Numbered from the stretch's first letter, positions 1-9,193 are shown. The stretch: 64,000 bases of DNA from Streptomyces sp. PCS3-D2 (GCF_000612545.2 NZ_CP097800.1:434001-498000); one strand, 5' to 3'. Numbers and translations: made by a program. Notes: generated by a model from the sequence alone, not told the origin.

Positions 1-787
1 GGTAGGTCTCGGGACGGCCGACGGCGTCGATGACGACGTCGGCTCCGTTGCCGCCGGTCAAAGCCTGGACCGCCTTCACGACGTCCTCGGTGCGGCCGTT
101 GACGGTGTGTGTGGCGCCGAGGCCGCGGGCCCATTCCAGCTTCCGGTCGTCCAGGTCCACCGCGATGATCCGCGAGGCGCCCGCGAGCCTGGCGCCGGCC
201 ACGGCCGCGTTGCCCACTCCCCCGCAGCCGATGACGGCGACGGAGTCGCCGCGCCCGACGTTCCCGGTGTTGAGGGCGGCGCCGAGGCCGGCCATCACGC
301 CGCAGCCGAGGAGTCCGGCTGCGGCGGGGGACGCGGCCGGGTCCACCTTGGTGCACTGACCGGCCGCGACCAGGGTCTTCTCGGCGAAGGCGCCGATCCC
401 GAGGGCCGGGGAGAGCGGGGTGCCGTCCTCCAGTGTCATGGGCTGGGTGGCGTTGTGCGTGGCGAAGCAGTACCAGGGGCGCCCGCGTTTGCAGGCCCGG
501 CAGGTCCCGCACACCGCTCGCCAGTTGAGGACGACGAAGTCGCCCGGCGCCACGGAGGTGACGTCCGGCCCGACCGACTCGACGATTCCGGCGGCCTCGT
601 GGCCGAGCAGGAAGGGGAACTCGTCGTTGATCCCGCCTTCGCGGTAGTGCAGGTCGGTGTGGCAGACCCCGCAGGCCTGCACCCGGACGAGCGCCTCCCC
701 CGGTCCCGGGTCGGGCACGAGGATCGTCGTCGTCTCCACCGGTGCGCCCTTGCTCCGGGCGATGACCCCTCGTACTCGATGTGTCAC
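1..787 (-). CDS. Zn-dependent alcohol dehydrogenase, C-terminus cut by window edge
   Basis: Medium-chain Zn-dependent dehydrogenase read on the minus strand and running off the left edge. Visible are the catalytic-zinc segment [10 protein letters not shown], the GHEAAG motif, a four-cysteine structural zinc region ([15 protein letters not shown]) and the Rossmann GCGGVG. The spacing matches class III-like and mycothiol-dependent formaldehyde dehydrogenases (S-(hydroxymethyl)mycothiol dehydrogenase / nitrosomycothiol reductase), which would fit an actinomycete, but substrate cannot be fixed from this part. The GTG start at 787 follows an AGCGGGG ribosome site. It lies 73 bp downstream of the LysR gene in the same direction. 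Confidence 0.85.
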   Translation of the reverse strand, partial: MTHRVRGVIARSKGAPVETTTILVPDPGPGEALVRVQACGVCHTDLHYREGGINDEFPFLLGHEAAGIVESVGPDVTSVAPGDFVVLNWRAVCGTCRACKRGRPWYCFATHNATQPMTLEDGTPLSPALGIGAFAEKTLVAAGQCTKVDPAASPAAAGLLGCGVMAGLGAALNTGNVGRGDSVAVIGCGGVGNAAVAGARLAGASRIIAVDLDDRKLEWARGLGATHTVNGRTEDVVKAVQALTGGNGADVVIDAVGRPETY

Positions 788-860
788 GTCGTACCCCGCT
801 CTGATCGGTTCGGTATGGATCAACGAACGTACACGGACGGCACCCGGTAAGGGAGTTGTG

Positions 861-1850
861 TCACGCTTCGGCGCGCGACCCGGCTAGATCCGGTGGTAGG
901 GCGGCGCGAACTGCGGCGCCGAAGGCGGCCACGGCGGGGTGGGCGGCGGCCCCGCTGCGGAAGGCGAGGCCGGTGCGCCGCTGCATCACCAGCCGGGTGA
1001 GGCGCACCGCCGGGTCGGGGCGGCCCGCCACCCCGAGCTGGGGTACGACCGCCACGCCCTGGCCCGCCGCGACCAGCGCGAGCACGGTCGCGAAGTCGTC
1101 GACCTGGTGGCGCACCCGGGGGGTGAACCCGGCCGCCTGGCAGGCCCGTGTCGTCATGGTGTGGCAGAGGGTGCCGTCCGTGGCGGTGATCCAGGGGGAC
1201 CTGGCGTGCGTACGCAGGGCCGCGCCCTGGTCGGGCGCCGGGGGCGGCTGCGGGAGGTCCCCGGCGGCCGCCCGGCCGCCCGGCGGGCCCGACCCCCCGG
1301 CCGCCCCGGGACTCCCGCCGGTCGGCTCGGCCAGGTACATCGCCTCGCCGTACAGGGGCTCGGTGTCCAGCCCCGGCTCCCGCTCGGCGGGTACGAAGTC
1401 GTACGCGTGGACCAGTGCGACGTCCAGGTCCCCGGCCCGCAGGGCATGGGCGACCGCCGCCGGGTCGGTCTCGCAGAGCATGGGTTCGAGCCCCGGGTGG
1501 CGACGGGCGAGGGTCATCAGGGCAGCCGGGACGATCGCGCGGGTCGCGGTGGGGAAGGCACCGATCCGCAGGGCGCCGGCGAGGCCCCCGCGGGCCTCGG
1601 CGAGGTCGGCGTCCGCCTGCTCCAGCCGCTCCAGGACCGCCTCGGCGTGCCGCACCAGGTTCTGCCCGGCCGGGGTGAGCCGCACCCGCCGGCCGGTGCG
1701 CTCCAGCAGGGGCAGGCCGGCCTCCCGTTCCAGCACGCCGAGCTGCTGGGACACCGCCGAAGGGCTGAAGCAGAGGGCCTCGGCCACAGCGGCGATCGTG
1801 CCGCGGCAGGCGAGTTCGCGCAGCAGGCGCAGGCGCCGTACATCGAGCAT
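861..1850 (-). CDS. LysR-family transcriptional regulator
   Basis: A 329-residue LysR regulator. Residues 1-60 are the winged HTH ([20 protein letters not shown]), followed by the linker helix and a periplasmic-binding-protein-like ligand domain. Residues about 177-212 are a Gly/Pro-rich stretch inserted between the two lobes of the ligand domain, which is unusual for the family and is probably a disordered loop. The gene is divergent from the DapA-like gene, with 71 bp between the two starts containing a perfect LTTR-type inverted repeat, so it probably controls that lyase and itself. The inducer is unknown. Confidence 0.9.
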   Translation of the reverse strand: MLDVRRLRLLRELACRGTIAAVAEALCFSPSAVSQQLGVLEREAGLPLLERTGRRVRLTPAGQNLVRHAEAVLERLEQADADLAEARGGLAGALRIGAFPTATRAIVPAALMTLARRHPGLEPMLCETDPAAVAHALRAGDLDVALVHAYDFVPAEREPGLDTEPLYGEAMYLAEPTGGSPGAAGGSGPPGGRAAAGDLPQPPPAPDQGAALRTHARSPWITATDGTLCHTMTTRACQAAGFTPRVRHQVDDFATVLALVAAGQGVAVVPQLGVAGRPDPAVRLTRLVMQRRTGLAFRSGAAAHPAVAAFGAAVRAALPPDLAGSRAEA

Positions 1851-1858
1851 CGGCTCAG

Positions 1859-1875
1859 CTTACGCAGGGAGTAAG
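1859..1875. promoter_or_regulatory. LysR-type operator (CTTAC-N7-GTAAG)
   Basis: Perfect inverted repeat CTTAC-N7-GTAAG in the divergent interval between the LysR gene and the DapA-like gene. It contains the T-N11-A core expected of LysR-family boxes. Position and symmetry are seen directly; binding by the adjacent regulator is inferred. Confidence 0.55.
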
Positions 1876-1921
1876 AAACGTGAACTGGATTCGATGCTCA
1901 CGGGCGGTGAGGCTCGTGCGC

Positions 1922-3067
1922 ATGACACAGAACACCTCACAGGACACCTCACAGAACGCGTCCCGGAACACGTCAGGGAACACCGCAGCGGTCCCGCTCC
2001 ACGGGATCCACGTACCGCTCGTCACTCCCTTCACCCTCACCGGGGAGATCGCCGCCGAGGCCCTGGAGGGGCTCGCTCACGCGGTGCTCGACGGGGGCGC
2101 CACCGGGATCGTCGCCCTCGGTACGACCGGGGAGGCGGCCTGCCTCGACGAGGCGGAGCGCGAACGCGTGACCGGTGTGTGCGCCCGGGTGTGCCGGGAG
2201 CGCGGGGCCCTGCTGACCGTGGGGGCGGGGGCGGTCGGCACCCGGGCCGCGGAGGCCTCGCTGGCGGGTCTGGCTCGGTGGCCACGCGCGGGGGCGGCTC
2301 TCGTCACCGTCCCGTCCTTCGTGCGGCCTTCGCCGGCCGGAGTGTTGGCGCACTTCGGGCGGCTGGCCAGGGTGAGTCCCGTACCGCTGGTCGTCTATCA
2401 CATCCCGCACCGCACGGGGCAGCCGCTGGACGCCGCCGCGCTGCGGGCCCTCGGTTCGCTGCCCGGGATCGCCGGGGTGAAGTACTCCACCGGCAGCATC
2501 GACCAGGACGCGGTGGAACTGCTCGGCGACCGGCCGGCCGGCTTCCAGGTGCTGGCCGGGGACGACCTGTACGTGTCACCGATGCTCGCCATGGGCGCGT
2601 CGGGCGGGATCCTGGCCTCGGCCCACCTCGCGACGGAGCGGTTCGCGGAGCTGGCCGAGGCCTGGCGGGCGGGGAACGCGGTCCATGCCCGGGCACTGGG
2701 GCACGCACTGGCCGGGCTGTCGGCGGCGCTCTTCGCCGAGCCCAATCCGGCCGTCGTCAAGGGCGTGCTCCACGCCCAGGGCCGCATCCCGGCCGCCGCC
2801 GTGCGGCTCCCTCTGCTCCCGGCCTCGGATGCGGCGGTGGCATCCGCCCTGGAGCGGCTGGAGCGGCTGGAGCGGCCGGCGGGGCCGGAGCGGCCGGCAG
2901 GGCTGGCGGGGCCGGAGCGGCCGGCAGGGCTGGCGGGGCCGGAGCGGCCGGCGGGGCTGGACGCACCCTCTCCCGAGGGGAGCGCGGGGGCCATCGGCGC
3001 CGCGAAGGGAAGTCAGCTCCGGGAGGGGGAAATCGGCGCCGGAAAGAGTGCCGGATGGGCGTTTTGA
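1922..3067 (+). CDS. DapA-family (dihydrodipicolinate synthase-like) aldolase/lyase with repeat-expanded C-terminus
   Basis: A class I aldolase of the DapA/N-acetylneuraminate lyase superfamily, 381 residues. The GTTGE phosphate/carboxylate-binding motif is at 67-71, the catalytic Tyr at 159 (VVYHIPHRTG, a variant of the usual YNxPxRTG) and the Schiff-base Lys at 187 (GVKYS). The barrel ends near residue 310. The remaining tail is made of PAGLAGPER-type repeats encoded by DNA tandem repeats and is longer than in usual family members. An ATG at 1880 is possible, but 1922 clears the operator region. Divergence from LysR suggests a catabolic lyase rather than the housekeeping lysine enzyme. Confidence 0.85.
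   Translation: MTQNTSQDTSQNASRNTSGNTAAVPLHGIHVPLVTPFTLTGEIAAEALEGLAHAVLDGGATGIVALGTTGEAACLDEAERERVTGVCARVCRERGALLTVGAGAVGTRAAEASLAGLARWPRAGAALVTVPSFVRPSPAGVLAHFGRLARVSPVPLVVYHIPHRTGQPLDAAALRALGSLPGIAGVKYSTGSIDQDAVELLGDRPAGFQVLAGDDLYVSPMLAMGASGGILASAHLATERFAELAEAWRAGNAVHARALGHALAGLSAALFAEPNPAVVKGVLHAQGRIPAAAVRLPLLPASDAAVASALERLERLERPAGPERPAGLAGPERPAGLAGPERPAGLDAPSPEGSAGAIGAAKGSQLREGEIGAGKSAGWAF
2849..2961 (+). repeat. Tandem 9-bp and 27-bp repeats inside the DapA-like gene
   Basis: Three copies of the 9-mer CTGGAGCGG (2849-2875) are followed by three copies of a 27-bp unit beginning GGGGCCGGAGCGG (2881-2907, 2908-2934, 2935-2961; the third differs at an A to G position). Both units are multiples of three, so they lengthen the protein tail in frame without breaking it. 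This is a plausible slippage-prone site. Confidence 0.85.
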
Positions 3068-3404
3068 CCTCTACGCGCGAGTCGCCCGAATAAGCCCACC
3101 AGGTACCGGACTTACCCCTATTGACCCGCGGCGGTCCAGCTGGTGATGTCAGTCACGCGGGACACGTCAACATCATTTCCCCCGAGAGGCCGATTCCCTT
3201 TTCCCGGAAAGGGAATCGGCCTTTCCGTCGAGATGCCCACAAGGTCATTTCCGGTGCGGATAGCGGGATGTCGATCTATGGGTGGAATTCGGGGCTTGTT
3301 CCCGCCCGGCGGGCTCACCTACGGTCACCTCACTCCAGGTGACGGGCGGCCCCGTACGGCCCCGCCATCCGGATCTCCCGTCCCCCCACGTGAGGAATTC
3401 CGCC
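3068..3404. other. Intergenic region ahead of LysM/transglycosylase gene
   Basis: 337 bp without a supportable gene. Besides the terminator-like hairpin it holds a second inverted repeat, GTCACCT-N6-AGGTGAC (3324-3343), about 60 bp before the LysM gene start, a reasonable place for an operator or leader stem. I looked for a c-di-AMP riboswitch, often found ahead of Streptomyces wall hydrolases, and did not recognise one. Confidence 0.5.
3187..3222. terminator. Perfect 15-bp stem hairpin downstream of DapA-like gene
   Basis: Arms 3187-3201 and 3208-3222 (AGGCCGATTCCCTTT and its complement) pair perfectly around a 6-nt loop, followed by a short T-containing tail. It lies about 120 bp after the DapA-like stop and about 180 bp before the LysM gene, so it most likely insulates the two. 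Confidence 0.65.
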
Positions 3405-4148
3405 ATGCCTGCAAAGGGTAAGCGCCGTCGGCCGAAGCAGAACCCGATCACCCGTAAGCTGGCCCTCGCCGGCACAGGTGGCGCGGCCCTCACGCTCCCG
3501 CTGATCAGCGCGACGACCGCAGGAGCGGTCGGGACGAGCGCGCCGGCAGCGGCGGTGACCAGCGTCACCGCGGCCACCGCGGTGAACGTGGCGGCGACCC
3601 CTCCCACCACGTATTCCGTGGTCGCCGGCGACACCCTTTCGGAGATCGCCGCGGACCACTCCCTCAGCGGCGGATGGAAGCAGCTCTACGAGGCGAACCG
3701 TGCGGTGGTCGGCGACAACCCTTCGGTCATCCGACCCGGAATCAAGCTGAAGATCGTCTCCCAGGCGAAGACCGCCACGGCCGCCACCGCCGCGTCCAAG
3801 ACCGCCGCCAAGCCGGCAGCCTCCTACCCGAACAATCTCGACGGGTGGATCCGCGAATCCCTCGACGTGATGGCCAAGCACGGAATCCCCGGCAGCTACA
3901 ACGGAATTCACCGCAATGTGATGCGGGAGTCCTCGGGCAACCCCAGGGCGATCAACCTGTGGGACATCAACGCCCGGAACGGAATTCCCTCCAAGGGACT
4001 GCTCCAGGTCATCGACCCGACCTTCAAGGCCTACCACGTGCCCGGCACTTCGCTGGACTCCTACGACCCGGTCGCCAACATCACCGCGGCCTGCAACTAC
4101 GCGGCCGCCCGCTACGGCTCCATCGACAACGTCAACGGCGCCTACTAG
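3405..4148 (+). CDS. Secreted LysM-domain lytic transglycosylase-like protein
   Basis: A 247-residue exported wall-active protein. A basic N-terminus and hydrophobic stretch (about 10-42) form a signal peptide. A LysM domain spans about 70-118 (TYSVVAGDTLSEIA) and binds glycan. After an Ala/Thr/Lys linker comes an SLT/goose-lysozyme-type fold (about 142-247) with the RESSGNP signature; Glu175 is the likely catalytic acid. The start at ATG 3405 follows TGAGGA. It is monocistronic and overlaps the stop of the convergent prenyl-synthase-like gene by 4 bp. Likely role: peptidoglycan remodelling during growth, germination or sporulation. Confidence 0.85.
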   Translation: MPAKGKRRRPKQNPITRKLALAGTGGAALTLPLISATTAGAVGTSAPAAAVTSVTAATAVNVAATPPTTYSVVAGDTLSEIAADHSLSGGWKQLYEANRAVVGDNPSVIRPGIKLKIVSQAKTATAATAASKTAAKPAASYPNNLDGWIRESLDVMAKHGIPGSYNGIHRNVMRESSGNPRAINLWDINARNGIPSKGLLQVIDPTFKAYHVPGTSLDSYDPVANITAACNYAAARYGSIDNVNGAY

Positions 4149-5071
4149 CGGCTGCCGGTGCGGGCGGGGCCCCGGCCGCCGGCCGCGGCACGCAGGAGGA
4201 TCCGCAGGGGCGCGGTGAGGCCGTAGCCCACGTCGCGGCGCAGCGCGCCGGCACCGGCCCGCTCGACGGCGGCCAGCTGGTGGGCCATCAGGTCCACCAT
4301 GGTGACGATGACGGGGCGGAGTCCCGGCTCGGCGAGGTCGAGGATGCCGTGGGTCGCGTCGAGGGCCGTCCGGGCGCGCCGGGTCTCGGCGGCGAGGAGG
4401 GCCCGTACGGCAGGGGTGTCACGTGCCGCCTCCAGATCGGCCCGGGTCACAGAATGCTCGTCGAGGCGGGCGCGCGGGAGGCAGAGCCGGCCGTCGGCCA
4501 GGTCGCCGTGGAGGTCGGCGAGGAAGTCGACGCGCTGGGCCGCGTCGACGAACCGGCGCCAGCCTGCGGCCTGTTCGGGATCCGGGCCGCCCTGGTACTG
4601 CAGGCCGGTGAAGACGAGGACCCCGGGCCAGGCGTACGCGTCGAGGTAATGCTGGAAATCCGCTTCGTCGGCGAAGCCGTCGAAGGCCGCCTCCGCGGTG
4701 GCGGCGCCCGCCAGGAAGCGGGACACCCAGTGCCCGGGCAGCCCCCGGGAGTGCACGGCATGGGCGTAGGCCCGCAGCACGGGATCGGGGCTGTCCCCGG
4801 ATTCCAGCGCGGCCTCGACCCGTGCGGTCAGCGCGGCGAGGGCGGAGGCCCGTTGCTGTGGGGTGCCGGTCTCGGCCACGTCGTCGACGAGGTTCATGAA
4901 GGCGAGACCGGCGGCGAGGGCCGGTACCAGCGGCGGCGCGGCGAGCAGTCGCAGCGCCAGGTACGGCGCGGGTTCGCGGCGGAGCACCCGGCGGGCGGCG
5001 TGGGTGTAGTCGTCCCGCAGCGGGGGGCCGGATATCCCGGCCGCCGTGAGGGTGGTGCGCCAGCTGGGCAT
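4145..5071 (-). CDS. Squalene/phytoene synthase family protein
   Basis: 308 residues with the trans-isoprenyl-diphosphate head-to-head synthase fold. The first acidic motif is DDVAE near residue 63 and the second is in DFLADLHGDLADG near 183-195; both are needed to hold Mg-diphosphate. The length is typical of the squalene/phytoene synthase family. No carotenoid or hopanoid partner gene is next to it, so the product (squalene, dehydrosqualene, phytoene or other) cannot be assigned. The upstream Ser/Thr kinase is 102 bp away on the same strand and may share a transcript. Confidence 0.75.
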   Translation of the reverse strand: MPSWRTTLTAAGISGPPLRDDYTHAARRVLRREPAPYLALRLLAAPPLVPALAAGLAFMNLVDDVAETGTPQQRASALAALTARVEAALESGDSPDPVLRAYAHAVHSRGLPGHWVSRFLAGAATAEAAFDGFADEADFQHYLDAYAWPGVLVFTGLQYQGGPDPEQAAGWRRFVDAAQRVDFLADLHGDLADGRLCLPRARLDEHSVTRADLEAARDTPAVRALLAAETRRARTALDATHGILDLAEPGLRPVIVTMVDLMAHQLAAVERAGAGALRRDVGYGLTAPLRILLRAAAGGRGPARTGSR

Positions 5072-5173
5072 GGTGGTGAGGCTCCTCGGTGTGCGCGTGG
5101 AGGGAAGTGCGGGCGCGCGGACGCGCCCTCGTTCGGCTGCGGAGCCGTGCGGCCCGGTGCGGGCCCGGGCCGG

Positions 5174-6874
5174 TCAGGTGGCGGTGACCTTCCTCAGGCT
5201 GCCGTCGGTCTTCCACAGGACATAGCCGCCACGGCCGTACTCGTCGCTGAGGTAGGTGCGGATCGAGGGGACCTGGTCCATCATCCAGGGGTCGACGATG
5301 ACGTGGCGCGAGGTCGGCTTCTCGACCTTCAGGTCCTTCTGGGATTGCTCCAGCATGCCGGGCAGCGCGTCCCAGTTGACCGTGGCCATGTCGATCAACG
5401 GCTCGCCCTCCTCGACTGTGCCGTCCGGTCCGGTGCGCGAGGCGACGCCGTCCCGGTACTGCCAGGAGTCGACGGTCTCGGCTCCGGCCGCGGTGGGGAT
5501 GGAGGCCAGGATGTAGCCGTCGTAGAGCGTCATGTCGACGAAGGTGGTCGTCCCCGTCGCCTTCTTGAACGCCTCCAGGGCGGTGCGGATGTTCCCCGGC
5601 GTCATCATGCTGCCCCGGGGCGCGTCCGCCGTCTGCGCGCTCGCTCCGGGCGTGGGGGCCGAGACGGCGTTCCGCCCGGACGGCGCGGCGGAGGCGCCGG
5701 CCGCGCGCGTCGCGGCACCGCCCGTCGCCTCGTCGTCGCCGGAATTGCCGTCGGGCAGCAGCTGGACGATGCCGGCGATCGCTGCCGCCAGGACCGCGGT
5801 GACCACGGCGCCGATGAGGGCCGGACGCCTGCGCGCGGATGATGCCACCGGTAGCGGTGCGGTCGGAGCCGCGTAGGGAGAGCCTCCGGAACCGTAGGGC
5901 GGCGGGACGGGCGGGGTGTGCGGGGCGCTGTTCGGCGCGTAGGGGCCGAACTGCCCGTACGGGCCGGGCACGGCCGGGGAGGCGGCGGGCGGCGCGGAGG
6001 CGGCCGCGGGGCCGGCGCCCGCATCGAGAGCGGCGCTCGCGTCCCGGAGCAGGTGTTCCAGCTGTGCTCCGTCGGGGCGCGTGGCCGGGTCCCGCACGAG
6101 CAGCCGTTCCAGTACGGGCCCCAGCGGGCCGGAGCGCACCGGCGCGGGGATGGGCTCGTCGAGTACGGCGACGACGGTGGCCAGGCTGGTGGCCCGGCGC
6201 AGCGGGTGGCTCCCCTCGGCGGCCACGTAGAGCAGCATGCCGAGCGACCACAGGTCGGAGGCGGCCAGCCCCTCCTCCCCGCGGACCCGCTCGGGCGCGA
6301 TGTACTCCGGGGAGCCGATCAGCACACCCGTCGCGGTGAGCGCGGTGGAGTCGTGCAGCGCGGCGATGCCGAAGTCGGTCAGCACGGCCGACCCGTCGGG
6401 GCGCAGCAGCACGTTGGCGGGCTTCACGTCACGGTGGAGGATCCCCTCGGCGTGCGCGGCGCGCAGCGCGGACAGCACGTCGAGGCCGAGCCGCGCCACC
6501 TCGGCGGGCGGCATGGGGCCGGACTCCAGGCGGTCGTGCAGGGAGCCTCCCCGGACCATCTCCATGACGATCCACGGGTGCGCGTCCGTGCCGTCCGCGG
6601 GCTCGACGATGTGGTGGATCGTCACGACGTGGGGGTGGGCGAGGCGGGCGAGGGCGCGTGCCTCGCGGACGGCACGTTCACGCATCTGTTCCGCGAGGCC
6701 GGGCTGGGCGGCTGCGGTCGCCGGGTCCGGCGGGCGCACCTCCTTGAGAGCCACTTCTCGGTGCAGGGCGATGTCGCGCGCCCGCCAGACGGTACCCATG
6801 CCGCCGCTGCCCAGGGGCGCGACCAGTTCGAAGCGCCCGTCGATCAGCCGTCTGCCGGCCTCACTCGTGTCCAT
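5174..6874 (-). CDS. Membrane Ser/Thr protein kinase (PknB type)
   Basis: A 566-residue Hanks-type kinase. Visible are the Gly-rich loop LGSGGMGTVW (about 21-30), ATP-binding Lys44, HRDVKPAN (from residue 147), DFG (167-169) and SPEYIAPE in the activation segment. A Pro/Ala-rich juxtamembrane region leads to one transmembrane helix at about residue 350 and an extracellular domain of about 190 residues without PASTA repeats. That outer domain resembles no sensor family I can name. The kinase is complete at the level of catalytic motifs. The substrate is unknown; the upstream secreted amidase gene ends only 27 bp before its start. Confidence 0.9.
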   Translation of the reverse strand: MDTSEAGRRLIDGRFELVAPLGSGGMGTVWRARDIALHREVALKEVRPPDPATAAAQPGLAEQMRERAVREARALARLAHPHVVTIHHIVEPADGTDAHPWIVMEMVRGGSLHDRLESGPMPPAEVARLGLDVLSALRAAHAEGILHRDVKPANVLLRPDGSAVLTDFGIAALHDSTALTATGVLIGSPEYIAPERVRGEEGLAASDLWSLGMLLYVAAEGSHPLRRATSLATVVAVLDEPIPAPVRSGPLGPVLERLLVRDPATRPDGAQLEHLLRDASAALDAGAGPAAASAPPAASPAVPGPYGQFGPYAPNSAPHTPPVPPPYGSGGSPYAAPTAPLPVASSARRRPALIGAVVTAVLAAAIAGIVQLLPDGNSGDDEATGGAATRAAGASAAPSGRNAVSAPTPGASAQTADAPRGSMMTPGNIRTALEAFKKATGTTTFVDMTLYDGYILASIPTAAGAETVDSWQYRDGVASRTGPDGTVEEGEPLIDMATVNWDALPGMLEQSQKDLKVEKPTSRHVIVDPWMMDQVPSIRTYLSDEYGRGGYVLWKTDGSLRKVTAT

Positions 6875-6901
6875 GGCGGATCATCGTAAGTGCCGCCGCG
6901 G

Positions 6902-8524
6902 TCAGCAGCGCCGCCGGTCCACCGTGACCGTTCCCTGGACGGCGGTCACCGTGCGGTCGTAGCACCCGCCGGGCACCTGCGCCCCGTACAGCCGGTGTCG
7001 GACGGTGGTGGTGGCGACCGCGTGGCGCTGGTCGCGCGGGACGTTCGCGGTGTAGGTGGCGTCGCCGGTGTACCGGTCGTCGAGCCGGGAGGTCCCGATG
7101 GTCCGGCCGCCGCGCAGGGTGACGGTGTCCGCGTGGTCGCCCAGGGTCAGGACCGTGCGCAGGCGGTCGCCCGCGCCGAGGGTGGTCTCGCCGTCCATGG
7201 TGTAGGTGCGGCCTGTCCGGGTGGTCGTCGGTCCGTGCGTCACGCTCTCGTCGTCGGTCCAGGCCGCGGTCAGCGCGTCGCGGCTCTCGCCCTCGGTCCA
7301 GCGGTGGGCGGAGGTGTGGTGCACGGAGCGGCTGACGGTGGTGGCCACCCGGCCGCGGGAGGTGTTGAGGTATCCGGCGGTGGTCAGCCGGTGGCCGCCC
7401 TCGGTGTCCACCCGGTGCAGTTCGCCCGGGACTGCGGGGGTCCAGCGGGAGTGGCCCGTCGGGGCGCTCTCCTCGTGCCGGGTGAGGGCGCCGGTGACGA
7501 CCCGGCGGGCCTCGTCCTGCCAGAGCAGCAGGTTGGTGGGGGTGCTCCAGCCGCTCTGCCCGGCGGGCAGCCCCGCGACGGTCACCTCGATGCGGTGCGG
7601 GCGGCCGTCGTTGAGGAGGGCGGCGTAGGGCGTGAGGTCGTAGCGGATCGGCTGGACGTCGAAGGCGCGCGGGCCGGGGGTGACGTACCAGAGGAAGGGG
7701 TTGGACCAGCCGCCGGTCCAGACGGTGGGGAAAGGCGCGGCGATGCCGGCGAGCCGCCCGTCGACGAGGACGCGGACCTCGCGGTGGGGGCCGCCGTCGG
7801 CCGTGCAGGAGTACGGGGTTCCGGCGGGGGTGGTCAGATACCAGTACTCCTCGCAGCCGCCGCCGGAGCCGGTGGCGTACACCTCGGCGAGCAACCGTTC
7901 GGTGTTGCGCGGAGTGGTGATCGTCGGCGTGATGAGGGGCAGCACCCGGTCGGGGGTATCGGGTGCGGGGGTGCGTCCGTCGGCCGCGTAGAAGGTCAGG
8001 GTCACCGTGACGTCGATGACGCCGGTGTAGGTGTCGTTCACGACGTTGCCGATGAGCATCTCGACGGGCTGCGGGCGGGCGAGGGTGTCGCGGTAGCGGG
8101 TGACGTCCTTCTCGACGGACCAGGCGATGCCGTCGGGCGAGGGCTGGGGCGTCGAGGTGCGCAGGATCTCCACACCGCCCAGGGAGAGGTGGCCCAGGCG
8201 GTCGTACTGGCGGCCCTTGACCTTGCCGTCGAGGCGGAGCACCACTGCGGCCCAGTCGGCCGCGCCGCAGGCGGTGGGGGGCGTGTAGTGGCCGCGGAAG
8301 GGGGTGAAGTCGCGGAACCGGGCCTGCGCGAGGGTCACCCGGCAGGACCGGGTGGCGGGCTTGGTGACGGGCGGAGCGGCGGTGAGGGGGTCGTGCCAGT
8401 CGGTGCCGAACTCGGCGGGCGGCGGGTCGGCCGGTGGCAGCCCCTGCGCGGGACCCGCGGCGGCCAGGGTGCCGGCGGCCAGCGCGAGCGCTCCGAGCAG
8501 GCCCGTGATCCTGTGTCGTCTCAT
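6902..8524 (-). CDS. Secreted peptide-N4-asparagine amidase A (PNGase A)-like protein
   Basis: A 540-residue exported protein with a clear N-terminal signal peptide (MRRHRITGLLGALALAAG through about residue 28). The body matches the PNGase A family, which removes N-glycans from Asn in plant and fungal glycoproteins: beta-rich, with the VTLTFYAADG segment and conserved Trp/Asp positions. No membrane anchor is seen. Likely role: scavenging from plant or fungal glycoproteins by a saprophyte. It stands in line with the kinase gene downstream. The family assignment is from overall sequence character rather than verified catalytic residues. Confidence 0.7.
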   Translation of the reverse strand: MRRHRITGLLGALALAAGTLAAAGPAQGLPPADPPPAEFGTDWHDPLTAAPPVTKPATRSCRVTLAQARFRDFTPFRGHYTPPTACGAADWAAVVLRLDGKVKGRQYDRLGHLSLGGVEILRTSTPQPSPDGIAWSVEKDVTRYRDTLARPQPVEMLIGNVVNDTYTGVIDVTVTLTFYAADGRTPAPDTPDRVLPLITPTITTPRNTERLLAEVYATGSGGGCEEYWYLTTPAGTPYSCTADGGPHREVRVLVDGRLAGIAAPFPTVWTGGWSNPFLWYVTPGPRAFDVQPIRYDLTPYAALLNDGRPHRIEVTVAGLPAGQSGWSTPTNLLLWQDEARRVVTGALTRHEESAPTGHSRWTPAVPGELHRVDTEGGHRLTTAGYLNTSRGRVATTVSRSVHHTSAHRWTEGESRDALTAAWTDDESVTHGPTTTRTGRTYTMDGETTLGAGDRLRTVLTLGDHADTVTLRGGRTIGTSRLDDRYTGDATYTANVPRDQRHAVATTTVRHRLYGAQVPGGCYDRTVTAVQGTVTVDRRRC

Positions 8525-8596
8525 GGACCGGCAGTGAAACCCGGTGCGCCGGGCGGCGGCCAGGCCCCAAGGGCCGGACCTGGCCGGTTCCGGTCG

Positions 8597-9076
8597 TCAG
8601 CCGCGCAGGACGACCACTCCGTCGTCGTCCGCGTGGACGGTGTCCCCGGTGCGGAAGGTGACCCCGCCGATGGTGACGGGCTCGTCCACGGCGCCGGCGC
8701 CGGTCTTGCCGCTCTTGCGGGGGACGGTGCCCAGGGCCTTCACACCGAGGTCGAGCCCGCCGAGGGCGACGCTGTCGCGGACTGAGCCGTTGATGATCAG
8801 GCCTGCCCAGCCGTTGCGTTCGGCGGCGCCGGCGATGAGGTCGCCGACCAGGGCGGTGTGCGGCGAGCCGCCTCCGTCCACGACGAGGACGGCGCCCCCG
8901 CCCGGAGCGTGAAGCAGTTCGCGCAGCAGGGCGTTGTCCTCGTGGCAGCGGACCGTCCGCACGGGGCCGGCGAAGAGCCTGCGGCCGCCGAACTGCCGGA
9001 ATCCGGTGGTGCAGATGCCGAGGGCTTCGCCGTGCTCGTCGTACAGGTCTGCGGTGGGGACAGGGGTGACGCTCAT
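8597..9076 (-). CDS. rraA: RraA family protein (ribonuclease E inhibitor / HMG aldolase-like)
   Basis: A 159-residue protein of standard RraA length. The RraA/4-hydroxy-4-methyl-2-oxoglutarate aldolase signatures are clear: [19 protein letters not shown] and [11 protein letters not shown], where the Arg and following Asp lie in the conserved active-site or ring region. In Streptomyces such proteins (RraAS1/S2) bind RNase ES and modulate mRNA decay. Some homologues act as metal-dependent aldolases; sequence alone cannot separate the two. The gene is preceded by a hairpin and a tandem-repeat block rather than a close upstream gene. Confidence 0.9.
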   Translation of the reverse strand: MSVTPVPTADLYDEHGEALGICTTGFRQFGGRRLFAGPVRTVRCHEDNALLRELLHAPGGGAVLVVDGGGSPHTALVGDLIAGAAERNGWAGLIINGSVRDSVALGGLDLGVKALGTVPRKSGKTGAGAVDEPVTIGGVTFRTGDTVHADDDGVVVLRG

Positions 9077-9138
9077 GTCGGTACCGGTTCCTCGCTACTC
9101 GTTCTCCTGGGTCGCGCCGTGCGGACAGGGTAGGGGGC

Positions 9139-9193
9139 CGGGCCTTGCCTCGCCGGCGGGGGCGGGGGCGGTGGCGAGGCAAGGCAAGGCCCG
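9139..9193. terminator. Long bulged hairpin upstream of rraA
   Basis: CGGGCCTTGCCTCGCC (9139-9154) pairs with GGCGAGGCAA...GGCCCG (9173-9193). The only interruption is a 5-nt bulge, a duplicated GGCAA. It lies between the end of the EamA-like gene and the start of rraA, both minus strand, so it could terminate the upstream operon or form a leader structure for rraA. Confidence 0.55.

Noticed and set aside
856-3093. Very long plus-strand frame across LysR and DapA-like genes
   Set aside because: It is antisense to the LysR gene and out of frame with the DapA-like gene; GC-rich DNA produces such shadow frames.
3068-3404. c-di-AMP (ydaO-type) riboswitch ahead of the LysM transglycosylase gene
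   Set aside because: Expected from Streptomyces wall-hydrolase genes, but I could not match the conserved core; only two simple inverted repeats are present.
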